From Roseomonas sp. (GTDB lineage Bacteria > Pseudomonadota > Alphaproteobacteria > Acetobacterales > Acetobacteraceae): DNA of 60,303 nt. The DNA lies in NCBI GenBank assembly GCA_020249505.1, contig JADCFN010000013.1, forward strand, positions 1-60,303. Reading direction: 5' to 3'. This document shows, piece by piece, positions 8,777-17,711 of the stretch (position 1 is the stretch's first letter; every line of letters starts with the position of its first letter). Both the position numbers and the translations under genes were made by a program. A model generated the notes under the pieces. The model was not told the origin of the DNA, made no database searches, and saw nothing but the letters and a program-made list of their open reading frames with translations.

Positions 8777-9997
8777 TCATTCCGCGGCGGTGAGTGCCGC
8801 GCGGCGGCGGCGCGCCAGCCGCCATTCCTGCCCAATCGCCATGATGGCTGTCAGCAGCATGAAGCCGGCAGTGGTGATAAAGATCAGCCGCGGTTCCCCC
8901 GCTTCCAGCAACCAGCCAAACAGCGGCGGCCCCACCATGCCGCCAATATTGAAGCCGGTGGAAACAATGCCAAAGACTGCGCCCGCTTGCCCAGGCGGGG
9001 CGGCGGCACGCACCAGCATATCGCGTGATGGCATGATCATGCCGGTCAGCAAGCCCGCCGCGATCATGGCGATCACCAGCGCAAAGCCCTGGAAGGTTCC
9101 ATTGCCGATCAACAGCATCATGCTTGCGGCGGCGATGAAGCCAAAGGTCGCGACCAGCCCATGGCGCTTGGTCCAATCCGCGATATAGCCGCCCACCAAA
9201 ACGCCAATCGCACTCGCGAACAAATAACCGGTCAATGCCCCATTCGCGAGTTCCAGGGTCATGCCCTGCGCCACCCAGGCGGCGACCGAGAAACTGTGAA
9301 TGCCACCATTGGCCAATGCGAGCACGATGAAGAATACCATCATCGCCATCACGGCCGGGGTCAGCACGCGGCGCACGCCGCCTGTTTCCGCCATGCGCTG
9401 CGCGGTCGCTGCCGGGCGGGGTTTGGCCGCATCGCGCCGTGCGGCGAATATCAGCGGTATCGCGACCAGCGGGCCAATCAGGCCGCCAGCAATCATCGCC
9501 CAGGACATGCCACCGAGCGCCGCAACACCCAGCATGAAGGCGGGTGCGATGGCGCCACCCAAAAAGCCGCAAGCCGTATGCAAGGAAAAGGCGCGGCCAA
9601 CACGGCCTTCACTAATTTCCGAACCCAGTACCGCGTAATCCGCCGGGTGATAAACACTATTGGCAAGTCCTGCCATGGCGGCGGCCACCAATAGCATGGG
9701 CCAACTTGGAAACAGCCCAAGCAGGATAAAGGCCGAACCGCCTAAAGTAAGCGCTGCCGCCAACATCTTGCGCGGGCCCATACGATCCACCACAAAACCC
9801 ATCGGCGCCTGCGTGAAGGCCGATACAATATTGAAGACAGTCAGCGCCAGGCCGAGTTCAATATAGGAAACATCAAGCGATTCCCGCAGCAGCGGGAATA
9901 GCGGCGGCAGGATCAGGATATGCAAATGGCTGACGAAATGCGCCGCACAGATTTGCGCCAGCGTGGTTTTTTCAGCGGCGCTCCAGCCCGATGCCAT
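8777..9997 (-). CDS. MFS transporter
   Basis: This major facilitator protein of about 406 residues has twelve predicted hydrophobic helices. It shows the loop 2-3 motif FVVDRMGPRKML (G-x-x-x-D-R-x-G-x-R type) and a repeated equivalent (YIADWTKRHG) in the second half. The start is chosen as ATG 9997, two bases beyond the polA stop; a TTG at 10003, overlapping that stop as TTGA, is an equally possible start. It is the last gene of the minus-strand zinc-finger-polA-MFS unit. The substrate cannot be determined; the sequence looks like a generic drug/metabolite exporter. Confidence 0.8.
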   Translation of the reverse strand: MASGWSAAEKTTLAQICAAHFVSHLHILILPPLFPLLRESLDVSYIELGLALTVFNIVSAFTQAPMGFVVDRMGPRKMLAAALTLGGSAFILLGLFPSWPMLLVAAAMAGLANSVYHPADYAVLGSEISEGRVGRAFSLHTACGFLGGAIAPAFMLGVAALGGMSWAMIAGGLIGPLVAIPLIFAARRDAAKPRPAATAQRMAETGGVRRVLTPAVMAMMVFFIVLALANGGIHSFSVAAWVAQGMTLELANGALTGYLFASAIGVLVGGYIADWTKRHGLVATFGFIAAASMMLLIGNGTFQGFALVIAMIAAGLLTGMIMPSRDMLVRAAAPPGQAGAVFGIVSTGFNIGGMVGPPLFGWLLEAGEPRLIFITTAGFMLLTAIMAIGQEWRLARRRRAALTAAE

Positions 9998-9999
9998 GT

Positions 10000-12876
10000 T
10001 CAATGCGCCTCTGCCCAGGAATGACCCTGCCCAATATCCACCGAAAGCGGCACGCGCAGTGTCGCAACCGATTCCATGATTTGCCTGACGATGGCTGAGG
10101 TCGCTTCAACCTCAGCCTCCGGCACCTCGAACACCAATTCATCATGCACTTGCAGCAGCATGCGCGCCTTGAGGCCGGCATTGCGCAAGGCATGCGGCAG
10201 GCGCACCATGGCGCGCTTGATAATCTCCGCCGCACCACCCTGGAAGGGGGCATTGATCGCGGCACGCTCGGCACCGGCGCGGCGCACCGGGTCGCGCGTG
10301 GCGATATCCGGAATCCAGAGCTTACGGCCAAAGGGCGTGCGCACAAAGCCATGGGTGCGAGCTTCTTCCTTCAAGCGCTCCATCTCCTGCCTTATGCCCG
10401 GATATTGCGCGAAATAGGCATCAATGATGGCGCGTCCTTCCCCCGGTGGAATGCCAAGCCGGGTCGCCAAGCCAAAAGCCGACATGCCATAGATGATGCC
10501 GAAATTGATCATCTTGGCGCGGCGGCGTGCTTCCTTATCCACCTTGTCGCGCGGAATGCCGAAAATTTCCGATGCGGTGCGGGCGTGAATATCCTCGCCT
10601 CCCGCAAAGGCTTCGCGGAGCGTCGGCACATCGGCCAAATGCGCCAGCAAGCGGAGTTCAATCTGGCTGTAATCCGCGGCTAGCAGAACATGGCCTTTTT
10701 CGGCAATGAAGGCGCGGCGGATGCGCATGCCTTCCTCACTCCGGATGGGGATATTCTGCAAATTGGGATCGGTTGACGAAAGCCGGCCGGTGGAGGTGAT
10801 CGCCATTTGATAGCTTGTGTGCACGCGCTTATCAGTTGGATCGATTTGCGCGGCGAGCCCTTCAACATAGGTGGATTTCAGCTTGGCCAATTGGCGCCAT
10901 TCCAGCACCTTGCCCGCCAGCTCCACACCCTGGGCGCTGAGTTCTTCCAGCACCGCCGCATCGGTGGAATAGGCGCCGGTCTTGCCCTTGCGCCCGCCCG
11001 AAAGCCCCATTTCATCGAACAGGATTTCGCCCAATTGTTTCGGCGATCCAACATTGAAGGCACGCCCGGCAAGCTGATGGATGGCCGCTTCCAAGACCGC
11101 CAGGCGCCCCGCGAAATCTTCCCCAATGCGCGCCAATTCCGTGCCATCCACTTTCACGCCAGCCGCTTCCATATCACGCAACACAGGGATCATGCGGCGT
11201 TCGATTTGTTCATAACTCGCCAGCGCACCATCGGCGCGCAAGCGCGGGCGGAGCAACAGCCAAAGCCGCAGCGTCACATCCGCATCTTCGGCGGCATAGG
11301 CCGTGGCCTTGTCGAGCGGCACTTCGCTGAACAGCATGCGCGCCTTGCCGGTGCCAGTCACCTCATCAAAGCTGATCGGCTTATGGCCCAGATGCAGAAC
11401 CGAAAGCTCATCCATGCCATGGCCATGCCGCCCGGCTTCCATGGCGTAGGACAGCATCATGGTGTCATCAATCGGGCTGATATCGGCAAAGCCGCCATTT
11501 TCCGCCCGGGCCATGACTTCCAAATCATATTTCGCGTGCTGAAAAATCTTGAGCACGGAGGCATCGGTGAAAAGTGGGCGCAGCAGCGCGAAAGCAGCAT
11601 CTGGCGCAATCTGTTCCGGCGCCGGGGCGGCCAACATATCGCCCACGCTGCCATGGCGGATCGGCACGTAACAGGCGCGGCCCGGAGCAATAGCAAGGGA
11701 AAACCCAACCATGGTGGCGCGGCGTGCATCCAGGCTATCGGTTTCCGTATCCACCGCGACAACGCCGGCTTCGCGCGCCAGTGCCACCCAACGCGCCAAG
11801 GCGGCTTCATCCGTCACGCAATCATAGGGTCCAAAGGGCGCAGCAACATTGGGTGTCTCTGCCACTGACGCTTCCGGCGCCGAGACGCGACTTACTGCGC
11901 GATGCGGTGCGCCATTCGCCTCGCCAAAACCCATGCGTGCCAGGATGGAACGGAACCCCTGCGCGCGCAGAAAGGATTCCAGCTTGCCATCGCCCGGTGC
12001 CTTGGCTTCCAGCGCGGCAATCTCCAACGGCAGCGGCGCATTGTCATCCAGCGCGACGAGCCTGCGCGAAATCCGCGCCATTTCGGCGTTTTCCAACAGC
12101 GCTTCGCGGCGCTTCGGTTGCTTGATCTCACCGGCGCGGGCCAGCAGCGTTTCAAGATCACCATAATCAGTGATCAATTGCGCCGCAGTCTTGATGCCAA
12201 TCCCCGGCACGCCCGGCACATTATCCGTGGCATCGCCCGCCAGCGCTTGCACTTCCACCACCTTATCCGGAGTGACGCCGAATTTTTCCAGCACCTCCGG
12301 CGCGCGCAGCGGCTTCTGCTTCATGGGATCGAGCATTTGCACCGCAGGGCGGATCAATTGCATCAGATCCTTATCGGAAGATACAATCGTCACATGCCCG
12401 CCCGTTGCCTCAAAAGCTTTCGCATAGGCGGCGATCAGATCATCCGCTTCAAAACCTTCCTGTTCCACGCGCGCGACACCAAAAGCATCTGTCGCATCAC
12501 GGATCAGGCCAAATTGAGGCACCAATTCCGGCGGCGGATCCGGGCGGTGCGCCTTGTAATTCGGATAAATCTGATTGCGAAACGTATTGCGCCCGGCATC
12601 GAACACCACCGCGATATGGCTGGCCGCATGGCGCAGCAGGAATTGCGACAGCATATTGGTGAAGCCGAATACCGCATTCACCGGCGTGCCATCCGGGCGC
12701 GTCATGGGTGGCAGCGCGTGATAGGCGCGGAAGATATAGCCCGAACCATCCACCAAAATCAGATGGCGTTCACCGGGCTTGGTCTCCGGCAGGCCCTCGG
12801 CCCCCGCAATCGCCTCGCTCAAGGCTTTGCCATGCGGGCGCGCCGCTTCAGGGCCGGCGCCTTCTTCAATGGCCAT
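10000..12876 (-). CDS. polA: DNA polymerase I
   Basis: This 958-residue polymerase acts in Okazaki fragment maturation and repair. All three domains are present. The 5' nuclease domain starts at HLILVDGSGYIFRAYHALPP. The 3'-5' exonuclease has an intact DTETDSL motif, so proofreading is probably active. The polymerase domain carries DYSQIELRLLAHL (motif A) and HDELVFEV (motif C). ATG 12876 is chosen over an upstream in-frame GTG-type start, because it gives the usual N-terminus and overlaps the zinc-finger gene by 11 bases. The MFS gene follows directly. Confidence 0.95.
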   Translation of the reverse strand: MAIEEGAGPEAARPHGKALSEAIAGAEGLPETKPGERHLILVDGSGYIFRAYHALPPMTRPDGTPVNAVFGFTNMLSQFLLRHAASHIAVVFDAGRNTFRNQIYPNYKAHRPDPPPELVPQFGLIRDATDAFGVARVEQEGFEADDLIAAYAKAFEATGGHVTIVSSDKDLMQLIRPAVQMLDPMKQKPLRAPEVLEKFGVTPDKVVEVQALAGDATDNVPGVPGIGIKTAAQLITDYGDLETLLARAGEIKQPKRREALLENAEMARISRRLVALDDNAPLPLEIAALEAKAPGDGKLESFLRAQGFRSILARMGFGEANGAPHRAVSRVSAPEASVAETPNVAAPFGPYDCVTDEAALARWVALAREAGVVAVDTETDSLDARRATMVGFSLAIAPGRACYVPIRHGSVGDMLAAPAPEQIAPDAAFALLRPLFTDASVLKIFQHAKYDLEVMARAENGGFADISPIDDTMMLSYAMEAGRHGHGMDELSVLHLGHKPISFDEVTGTGKARMLFSEVPLDKATAYAAEDADVTLRLWLLLRPRLRADGALASYEQIERRMIPVLRDMEAAGVKVDGTELARIGEDFAGRLAVLEAAIHQLAGRAFNVGSPKQLGEILFDEMGLSGGRKGKTGAYSTDAAVLEELSAQGVELAGKVLEWRQLAKLKSTYVEGLAAQIDPTDKRVHTSYQMAITSTGRLSSTDPNLQNIPIRSEEGMRIRRAFIAEKGHVLLAADYSQIELRLLAHLADVPTLREAFAGGEDIHARTASEIFGIPRDKVDKEARRRAKMINFGIIYGMSAFGLATRLGIPPGEGRAIIDAYFAQYPGIRQEMERLKEEARTHGFVRTPFGRKLWIPDIATRDPVRRAGAERAAINAPFQGGAAEIIKRAMVRLPHALRNAGLKARMLLQVHDELVFEVPEAEVEATSAIVRQIMESVATLRVPLSVDIGQGHSWAEAH

Positions 12877-13093
12877 GATCCTCGCCGGCGCCTTCGGCCA
12901 GCACATAGGTGATGGAACAATAAGGGCAGGTCACATCATGCCCTTCAATATGTAGCCAGATGCGCGGATGGCCGAGGCCACTCGCCGCTTCCCCATCGCA
13001 GGCCACCTTGCGGGAATGGACCGTGACGCGCTGTTCGGGTGTCACGCCCACCACGGGCTTCGGGCCATAGCCGGTCATTTGCTGGTCGCGCAT
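12866..13093 (-). CDS. zf-CHCC zinc-finger domain protein
   Basis: This small protein of about 75 residues has the CHCC zinc-finger pattern: VACDGE, then GHPRIWLHI, then VTCPYCS, which supply one Cys, one His and two Cys ligands. Homologues are related to the NDUFS6-type zinc finger and are common single-domain proteins in Alphaproteobacteria; their role is unclear. The start at 13093 is favoured because GAGG lies just upstream of it on the minus strand. The 3' end overlaps polA by 11 bases, so polA translation is probably coupled to it. Confidence 0.75.
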   Translation of the reverse strand: MRDQQMTGYGPKPVVGVTPEQRVTVHSRKVACDGEAASGLGHPRIWLHIEGHDVTCPYCSITYVLAEGAGEDHGH

Positions 13094-13180
13094 CTGGGTC
13101 CTCATGTCGCAGGTCTTGAGCCGATCATACCGGGGCAGGGGGTGATGGACCAGCCTTGCCCGGCACCCTATCTGAAGCCC

Positions 13181-14173
13181 ATGACTATGAAGCACTTCAT
13201 AATGCCGCGACGGGCGCTATTGGCCAGCCTGGCTTTGGCCGGCTGTGCGGAGGCGCGCGCCCCCATGGGGCCGGTGGTGACTAGGCCCGCCGTGCTGGAT
13301 GATGCTTTGGTCATGGCCGATGGCCTGCGGTTGCCTTTGCATGCCTGGCGCCCGGAAGAGCCACCGCGCGCCGTGATGCTCGCCTTGCATGGCATGAATG
13401 AATATGGCCGTTCCTTTGCCGAAGATGCCGCGCCCTGGTTCACCGCCGCCGGGGTCGCGCTTTACGCTTATGACCAGCGCGGCTTTGGCGGCACTGCGCC
13501 GCGCGGCGTTTGGCCAGGGCATGAAACCCTGGCGCAGGATGCCATTACTGCGGCTGGGTTGATGCGCGCCCGCCATCCCGGCCTGCCGGTATTCATGATG
13601 GGCGAAAGCATGGGGGGTGCCGTGCTGGTATTGGCCGGCAGTAAGGCGCCCATGGCGGATGGCCTTGTGCTTTCCGCCCCCGCTTTGCGCGGGCGGGCCA
13701 GCCTGGCTTGGCAGGCACGGCTGATGCTGGATACGCTGAAGGCACTAACTCCGGGCCTGGCGCTTTCTTCCAGCGCGCCGCTGTTTCGTCCGACGGATAA
13801 CCTGGATGCCTGGCGCCGCTGGTCCGGCGACCCGCAAGTGCTGAAGCAAACCCGAGTTGATGCCGTGGCCGGCCTGGTTGACCTGATGGACGCCGCCACT
13901 GCCACCCTGCCGCGCTTCACCGCCCCCGCTTTGCTGCTTTACGGCGCAAAGGATGAACTTGTGCCACCAAAGCCGATTCGCGCTGCCTTGACCCAATTGC
14001 CGCGCGGGGCCGCGCAGCGTGTGGCCTTCTACCCGGAAGGCCATCACATGCTGCTCCGCGATTTGGGCGGCGCGGCGGTAGCCGGCGATATCCTGGCCTG
14101 GATGATCGATCGTGACGCGCCCTTGCCCAGCGGGGCGGATCAGGCGGCGGCCGCTTGGCTCGGTTTGGCCTGA
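13181..14173 (+). CDS. Alpha/beta hydrolase, monoacylglycerol-lipase-like lipoprotein
   Basis: This protein of about 330 residues is a serine aminopeptidase S33/Hydrolase_4 type enzyme. It has an HGMNEYG oxyanion-hole segment, YDQRGFGGT, and nucleophile motif GESMGG; DELVPP and EGHHM supply the Asp and His of the triad. The N-terminus has a short basic stretch, a hydrophobic core and the lipobox LALAGC, so it is probably a membrane-anchored lipoprotein. Starts at 13181, 13187 or 13202 are all possible; 13202 gives the most compact signal peptide. The likely substrate is a lipid ester, by family only. Confidence 0.75.
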   Translation: MTMKHFIMPRRALLASLALAGCAEARAPMGPVVTRPAVLDDALVMADGLRLPLHAWRPEEPPRAVMLALHGMNEYGRSFAEDAAPWFTAAGVALYAYDQRGFGGTAPRGVWPGHETLAQDAITAAGLMRARHPGLPVFMMGESMGGAVLVLAGSKAPMADGLVLSAPALRGRASLAWQARLMLDTLKALTPGLALSSSAPLFRPTDNLDAWRRWSGDPQVLKQTRVDAVAGLVDLMDAATATLPRFTAPALLLYGAKDELVPPKPIRAALTQLPRGAAQRVAFYPEGHHMLLRDLGGAAVAGDILAWMIDRDAPLPSGADQAAAAWLGLA

Positions 14174-14244
14174 ACGGGCTTCCAATCCTGGCGGCGCATG
14201 GCATGGTGGGGGACAGGTAACTTCGACAAGGGAGGCATAACCCC

Positions 14245-14625
14245 ATGCCGGTCAATGGCCGTGGCCCCTATGATGACAGCAATATCTTCGCACGCATTCT
14301 GCGCGGCGAGATTCCGGCGAAGAAGGTACATGAGGATGATCATGTGCTTGCCTTCCACGACATCGCGCCCCAGGCGCCGGTGCATGTGCTGGTGATCCCC
14401 AAGGGCCGATATGTCTCTACCGCTGATTTCAGCGCCGCTGCCACGCCTGATGAAATCACCGGCTTCTGGCGTGCGGTGGGTCAGGTAGCGAAGGCCCTGG
14501 GCTTGGAAGCCGATGGCTATCGCGTGCTGATGAATATGGGCATGCATGCCGGCCAGGAAGTGCCGCATTTTCATGTGCATATCTGTGGCGGGCGCCCCTT
14601 GGGTCGCATGATCGCTCAAGCTTAA
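14245..14625 (+). CDS. HIT family nucleotide-binding protein
   Basis: This 126-residue histidine-triad protein (HINT branch) has the catalytic HFHVH at residues 108-112, preceded by MHAGQEVPH, plus the N-terminal NIFARILRGEIPAKKV and HVLVIPKGRY motifs. Family members hydrolyse nucleoside phosphoramidates such as AMP-lysine. A strong GGGAGG site lies nine bases upstream of the ATG. The following GMC oxidoreductase gene starts 22 bases after the stop and may be co-transcribed, though no functional link is evident. Confidence 0.92.
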   Translation: MPVNGRGPYDDSNIFARILRGEIPAKKVHEDDHVLAFHDIAPQAPVHVLVIPKGRYVSTADFSAAATPDEITGFWRAVGQVAKALGLEADGYRVLMNMGMHAGQEVPHFHVHICGGRPLGRMIAQA

Positions 14626-14647
14626 AACGAACAAGAGGAAGCGCAGC

Positions 14648-16351
14648 GTGATGTTCGATACGATTATTGTTGGCGGCGGTTCCGCCGGTTCCGTGCTGGC
14701 GCATCGCCTCTCCGCCCGTAGCGGCCATAAGGTGCTGCTCTGTGAAGCGGGGCCCGATGCGCCGCATGGTGAGGAAGCGAAGGAAATCCGCGACAGCTAC
14801 CCAGGCACCGCCTATTTCGATCCGCGCTTTCATTGGACGGAACTCCGCGTGCATACGCAGATTGTTTCCCACAACAACCCGCAGGAACGCCCGCCGCTTC
14901 GCAAATACGAACAGGCACGGGTTTTGGGTGGCGGTTCTTCCATCAATGGCCAAATGGCCAATCGCGGCGCGCCCACGGATTACAATGAATGGGAAGCGCG
15001 TGGTGCGACCGGTTGGAATTGGGATGCGGTGCTGCCCTATTTCAAAAAGGTTGAACACGATCTTGATTTCGATGGCCCCTTTCATGGCAAGGATGGGCGC
15101 ATCAAGGTGCGCCGCATCAAGCCTGAGAAATGGAATAACCACGCCAAGGCAGCGGCAAAATCTTTCTCGGCTGCCGGCTTCAAGGCTTTGGAAGACCAGA
15201 ATGGGTTTTTTGAGGATGGCTATTTCCCGATCACCATTTCCAATGCCGAGGAACAGCGTGTTTCCGCTGCCATGGGCTATTTGGATCGCGAAACCCGCAA
15301 GCGGGAAAACCTGACGATTTCCTGCGAAACCCAGGTGAAGGAATTGATCTTCGAAGACCAGCGCTGCGTCGGCGTGGTAGCTTTGGTCCGCGGGCAGGAA
15401 CAGCGCTTCATGGGGCGCGAGATCATCCTATCTTGCGGCGCCATTCATTCGCCGGCGCATTTGCTGCGTTCGGGCATCGGCCCGGTGGGGCATTTGCGTG
15501 ATCTTGGCATTCCCGTGCGCATGGCCCTGCCAGGGGTAGGCCAGGGCTTGATGGATCATCCTTCCATTGCGCTGTCTTCTTTCCTGAAGCGCGGCGCCCG
15601 GGTGGATAATCAAACCCGCCGTCACATTCTGCTTGGGCTCCGCTATTCCTCCAAGATGGAAGGCGTGCCGGCGGGGGATATGTTTGCCGCGGTGGTCAGC
15701 AAATCCGCCTGGCATGCGGTGGGGGAGCAAGTGGCTTCCATGCTGCTTTGGGTGAACAAGACCTATTCCGAAAGCGGGCAATTGAAGCTTGCGTCCAGCA
15801 ATTGGCGTGATGAGCCGATTGTTGAATTCAACTTGCTGTCAGACAAGCGCGATCTTGATCGGCTGATGAGTGGCTTTCGCATGATGGCCGCGATCCAGAT
15901 GAGTGATGAGCTGGGCAAGGTCACCGACAATCATTTCCCAGCCAGCTATAGCGACCGCGTGCGCAAGCTTGGCGTGGTGAATGACAAGAACCGGATGCTG
16001 ACCAAGATGATCAGCATGGTGCTGGATGGGCCTTCCTTCCTGCGGAGCTACTTCATTGATCGCTTCGTGGTGGAGGGTTTCCGCATTGATCAGGTACTGA
16101 CCGATGATGCGGCCTTGGAAGCCTTCATCCGTAAGGCGACGATTGGCGTCTGGCATGCTTCCTGTTCCTGCCGCATGGGCAGGCCGGAAGACCCGATGTC
16201 GGTGGTGGATATCAATGGCCGGGTGAAGGGGATTGAGGGGTTGCGCGTTGTGGATGCCTCAATCTTCCCTGTGGTGCCTTGCGCCAATACGAATTTCCCA
16301 ACCCTGATGTCGGCCGAGAAAATCGCCGATGCGATCATTGCGGGGCATTGA
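14648..16351 (+). CDS. GMC family FAD oxidoreductase
   Basis: This 567-residue glucose-methanol-choline family flavoenzyme has an N-terminal ADP-binding motif GGGSAGSVLAHRLS (about 9-22), the RVLGGGSSINGQM signature near residue 97, and a C-terminal WHASCSCRMG segment, where relatives usually read WHxxGTCRMG. NTNFPTLMSAEKIAD closes the FAD domain. The family oxidises alcohols, often choline or polyethylene glycol-type substrates. The active-site His is present, but the Gly-to-Ser and Thr-to-Cys changes in WHASCSCRMG may alter specificity. Start is ATG 14648 or 14651. Confidence 0.88.
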   Translation: MMFDTIIVGGGSAGSVLAHRLSARSGHKVLLCEAGPDAPHGEEAKEIRDSYPGTAYFDPRFHWTELRVHTQIVSHNNPQERPPLRKYEQARVLGGGSSINGQMANRGAPTDYNEWEARGATGWNWDAVLPYFKKVEHDLDFDGPFHGKDGRIKVRRIKPEKWNNHAKAAAKSFSAAGFKALEDQNGFFEDGYFPITISNAEEQRVSAAMGYLDRETRKRENLTISCETQVKELIFEDQRCVGVVALVRGQEQRFMGREIILSCGAIHSPAHLLRSGIGPVGHLRDLGIPVRMALPGVGQGLMDHPSIALSSFLKRGARVDNQTRRHILLGLRYSSKMEGVPAGDMFAAVVSKSAWHAVGEQVASMLLWVNKTYSESGQLKLASSNWRDEPIVEFNLLSDKRDLDRLMSGFRMMAAIQMSDELGKVTDNHFPASYSDRVRKLGVVNDKNRMLTKMISMVLDGPSFLRSYFIDRFVVEGFRIDQVLTDDAALEAFIRKATIGVWHASCSCRMGRPEDPMSVVDINGRVKGIEGLRVVDASIFPVVPCANTNFPTLMSAEKIADAIIAGH

Positions 16352-16480
16352 CGGGGCGCGCGCTATTTGATCACGCGCCCTGCTGCGGAAATCACCTGAC
16401 CGAGGCCTTCGACTGGATCGGGCGCGGACCGTCATGGTCTGCGCGCTTGAATGCGATGTCGTGGCAGGAATGCTCGGCCG

Positions 16481-16663
16481 GCTGCGCGGCTTTTCATCGC
16501 CGACCTGTCTGGGCGTCAGTGCCCCGGGCACGCGCATCCACCTGCGCTAGTTGAAGACGCACAAAAGGCTGATCGGCGATTAGGCTGCGCCCGAGCAGGT
16601 TGTGTCCCCAGCCTTGGCATATTGAACGGCACGCCCACGGAGGTCTTCGGCATAGGGGTGCAT
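16481..16663 (-). pseudogene. Decayed IS630-family transposase, N-terminal relic
   Basis: On the minus strand from ATG 16663 the frame reads MHPYAEDLRGRAVQYAKAG, which closely resembles the start of IS630-type transposases (M-x-PYSxDLRxRVVxxVxxG). A stop follows at 16582-16580. The same frame continues with a second stop (16549-16547) and then resumes as GALTPRQVGDEKPR, matching the segment after the helix-turn-helix in that family. Two in-frame stops and loss of the downstream catalytic domain mark it as a dead remnant. No flanking inverted repeats were identified. Confidence 0.6.
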
Positions 16664-16695
16664 CCAGGCTGGCCTTCTCAACCCTGAGCAGATCG

Positions 16696-16719
16696 CGTTC
16701 AGATGGAATCATCTGAACG
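16696..16719. repeat. Intergenic palindromic repeat unit
   Basis: A perfect 10-base inverted repeat (CGTTCAGATG / CATCTGAACG) with a 4-base loop GAAT lies between convergent genes. It is followed by GGGTGAAGATGCTCGAAAAC and a second short inverted repeat. The layout resembles dispersed palindromic elements common between genes in Alphaproteobacteria; that comparison is from memory. It may also end transcription from either side, although no T-run follows. Confidence 0.5.
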
Positions 16720-16865
16720 GGTGAAGATGCTCGAAAACAAAGGCGCAGAGCGAGTTGGGTGAACCCATGTGAACGCAACGCGTTCGCGCGCAGGAGTTAA
16801 TGAGAAACGCCCTGAGGCAAGAATCACGATTCTGCAAAAACACAGTGTCCTTGCAGATTTCTTGG

Positions 16866-17699
16866 TCAGTGCGCGGCGAAAATCGCGCATGGTGCGCGAC
16901 GCAGCAAATGTTTAGTGGCGGAACCAGTGAATAGGGCGCGCAGCCCCGTATGTTCATAAGCGCCCATCACCAGCATGCCCGCCGGCATGGCCGTGGCTTC
17001 CGCCAAAAGCGCTTCCACCGGATGCGTGCCGATCACGGGCAGGGGCTTCGCATGTACATCATGGCGCTGCAGGAAACCCGCCGCCGTGCCGGCAAGGGCA
17101 GCGGCTTTCGCCTCATCATCCGCGACACTCAACACCGTCGCACCGCCGCGTCCAAGACCGAGCAGCGCGAAAAGTTGCACGGCACGCAGCGCCCCGGGGG
17201 AGCCATCATAAGCGACCAAGGCGGCGGCCGCGGGATCAAAACGCGCGCCGGGGGGCACCACCAGCAGCGGGCGCGTGCGGTCATGCAACAGCGCCTCAAT
17301 CGTGGGGGAAAGCCCGTCTTCGGCTTCTTCGCGCCCCAAGGTTGAATCGCGCCCCACAACCAGCATGTCATGCGCGCCAGCGGCCCCGAGCAAGGCTTCG
17401 GCCGGGGAGGAATCCAGGGTTTCCAGGGAATAGGGCACGCCATCGGCGGCCTGATGCAAAGCGGCCACGGCCTCAGCCGCCGCGGCCTCAGCCTGGCGGA
17501 GCAAGGCAGCGTCACGCCTTTCCTTGAAGGCCGCAGCGCCAGGTGGCACGGCTTCATGCGCGCCGGTGAGGCCAGGGCGATCCATCAGGATCGCTGCCGT
17601 CAGCGCCGCACCAGTATGGCGCGCGAGCGCGAGGGCGTAATCCCGCGCGGCGATAGCGCCTTCCGTATCATCCAGGGCCAGCAGAATGCTGCGCAACAT
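16866..17699 (-). CDS. Tandem universal stress protein (UspA family)
   Basis: This 277-residue protein contains two UspA domains (about 1-145 and 155-277). The second has the nucleotide-binding pattern MGAYEHTGLRALFTGSATKHLL near the C-terminus (G-2x-G-type with FTGS). The first has VVGRDS without the full glycine signature, so only the second domain probably binds ATP. Such proteins help survive starvation and stress in the cytosol. The stop converges on the 514-base gap. The M20 peptidase gene ends 12 bases upstream on the same strand. Confidence 0.88.
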   Translation of the reverse strand: MLRSILLALDDTEGAIAARDYALALARHTGAALTAAILMDRPGLTGAHEAVPPGAAAFKERRDAALLRQAEAAAAEAVAALHQAADGVPYSLETLDSSPAEALLGAAGAHDMLVVGRDSTLGREEAEDGLSPTIEALLHDRTRPLLVVPPGARFDPAAAALVAYDGSPGALRAVQLFALLGLGRGGATVLSVADDEAKAAALAGTAAGFLQRHDVHAKPLPVIGTHPVEALLAEATAMPAGMLVMGAYEHTGLRALFTGSATKHLLRRAPCAIFAAH

Positions 17700-17711
17700 G
17701 GCTATGCTCCC

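Larger units (their letters stand above)
16352..16865. other. 514-base convergent intergenic region
   Basis: No intact gene is seen between the converging GMC and universal stress protein genes. The region holds a decayed transposase fragment (16481-16663, minus), a palindromic repeat (16696-16719) and a further short inverted repeat (GAACGC-AAC-GCGTTC, 16771-16785). Open frames of up to 94 codons occur but show no family similarity. Confidence 0.7.

Noticed and set aside
16494-16778. 94-codon minus-strand frame in the 514-base gap as a gene
   Set aside because: No similarity in that frame; the transposase resemblance lies in a different frame that contains stops.
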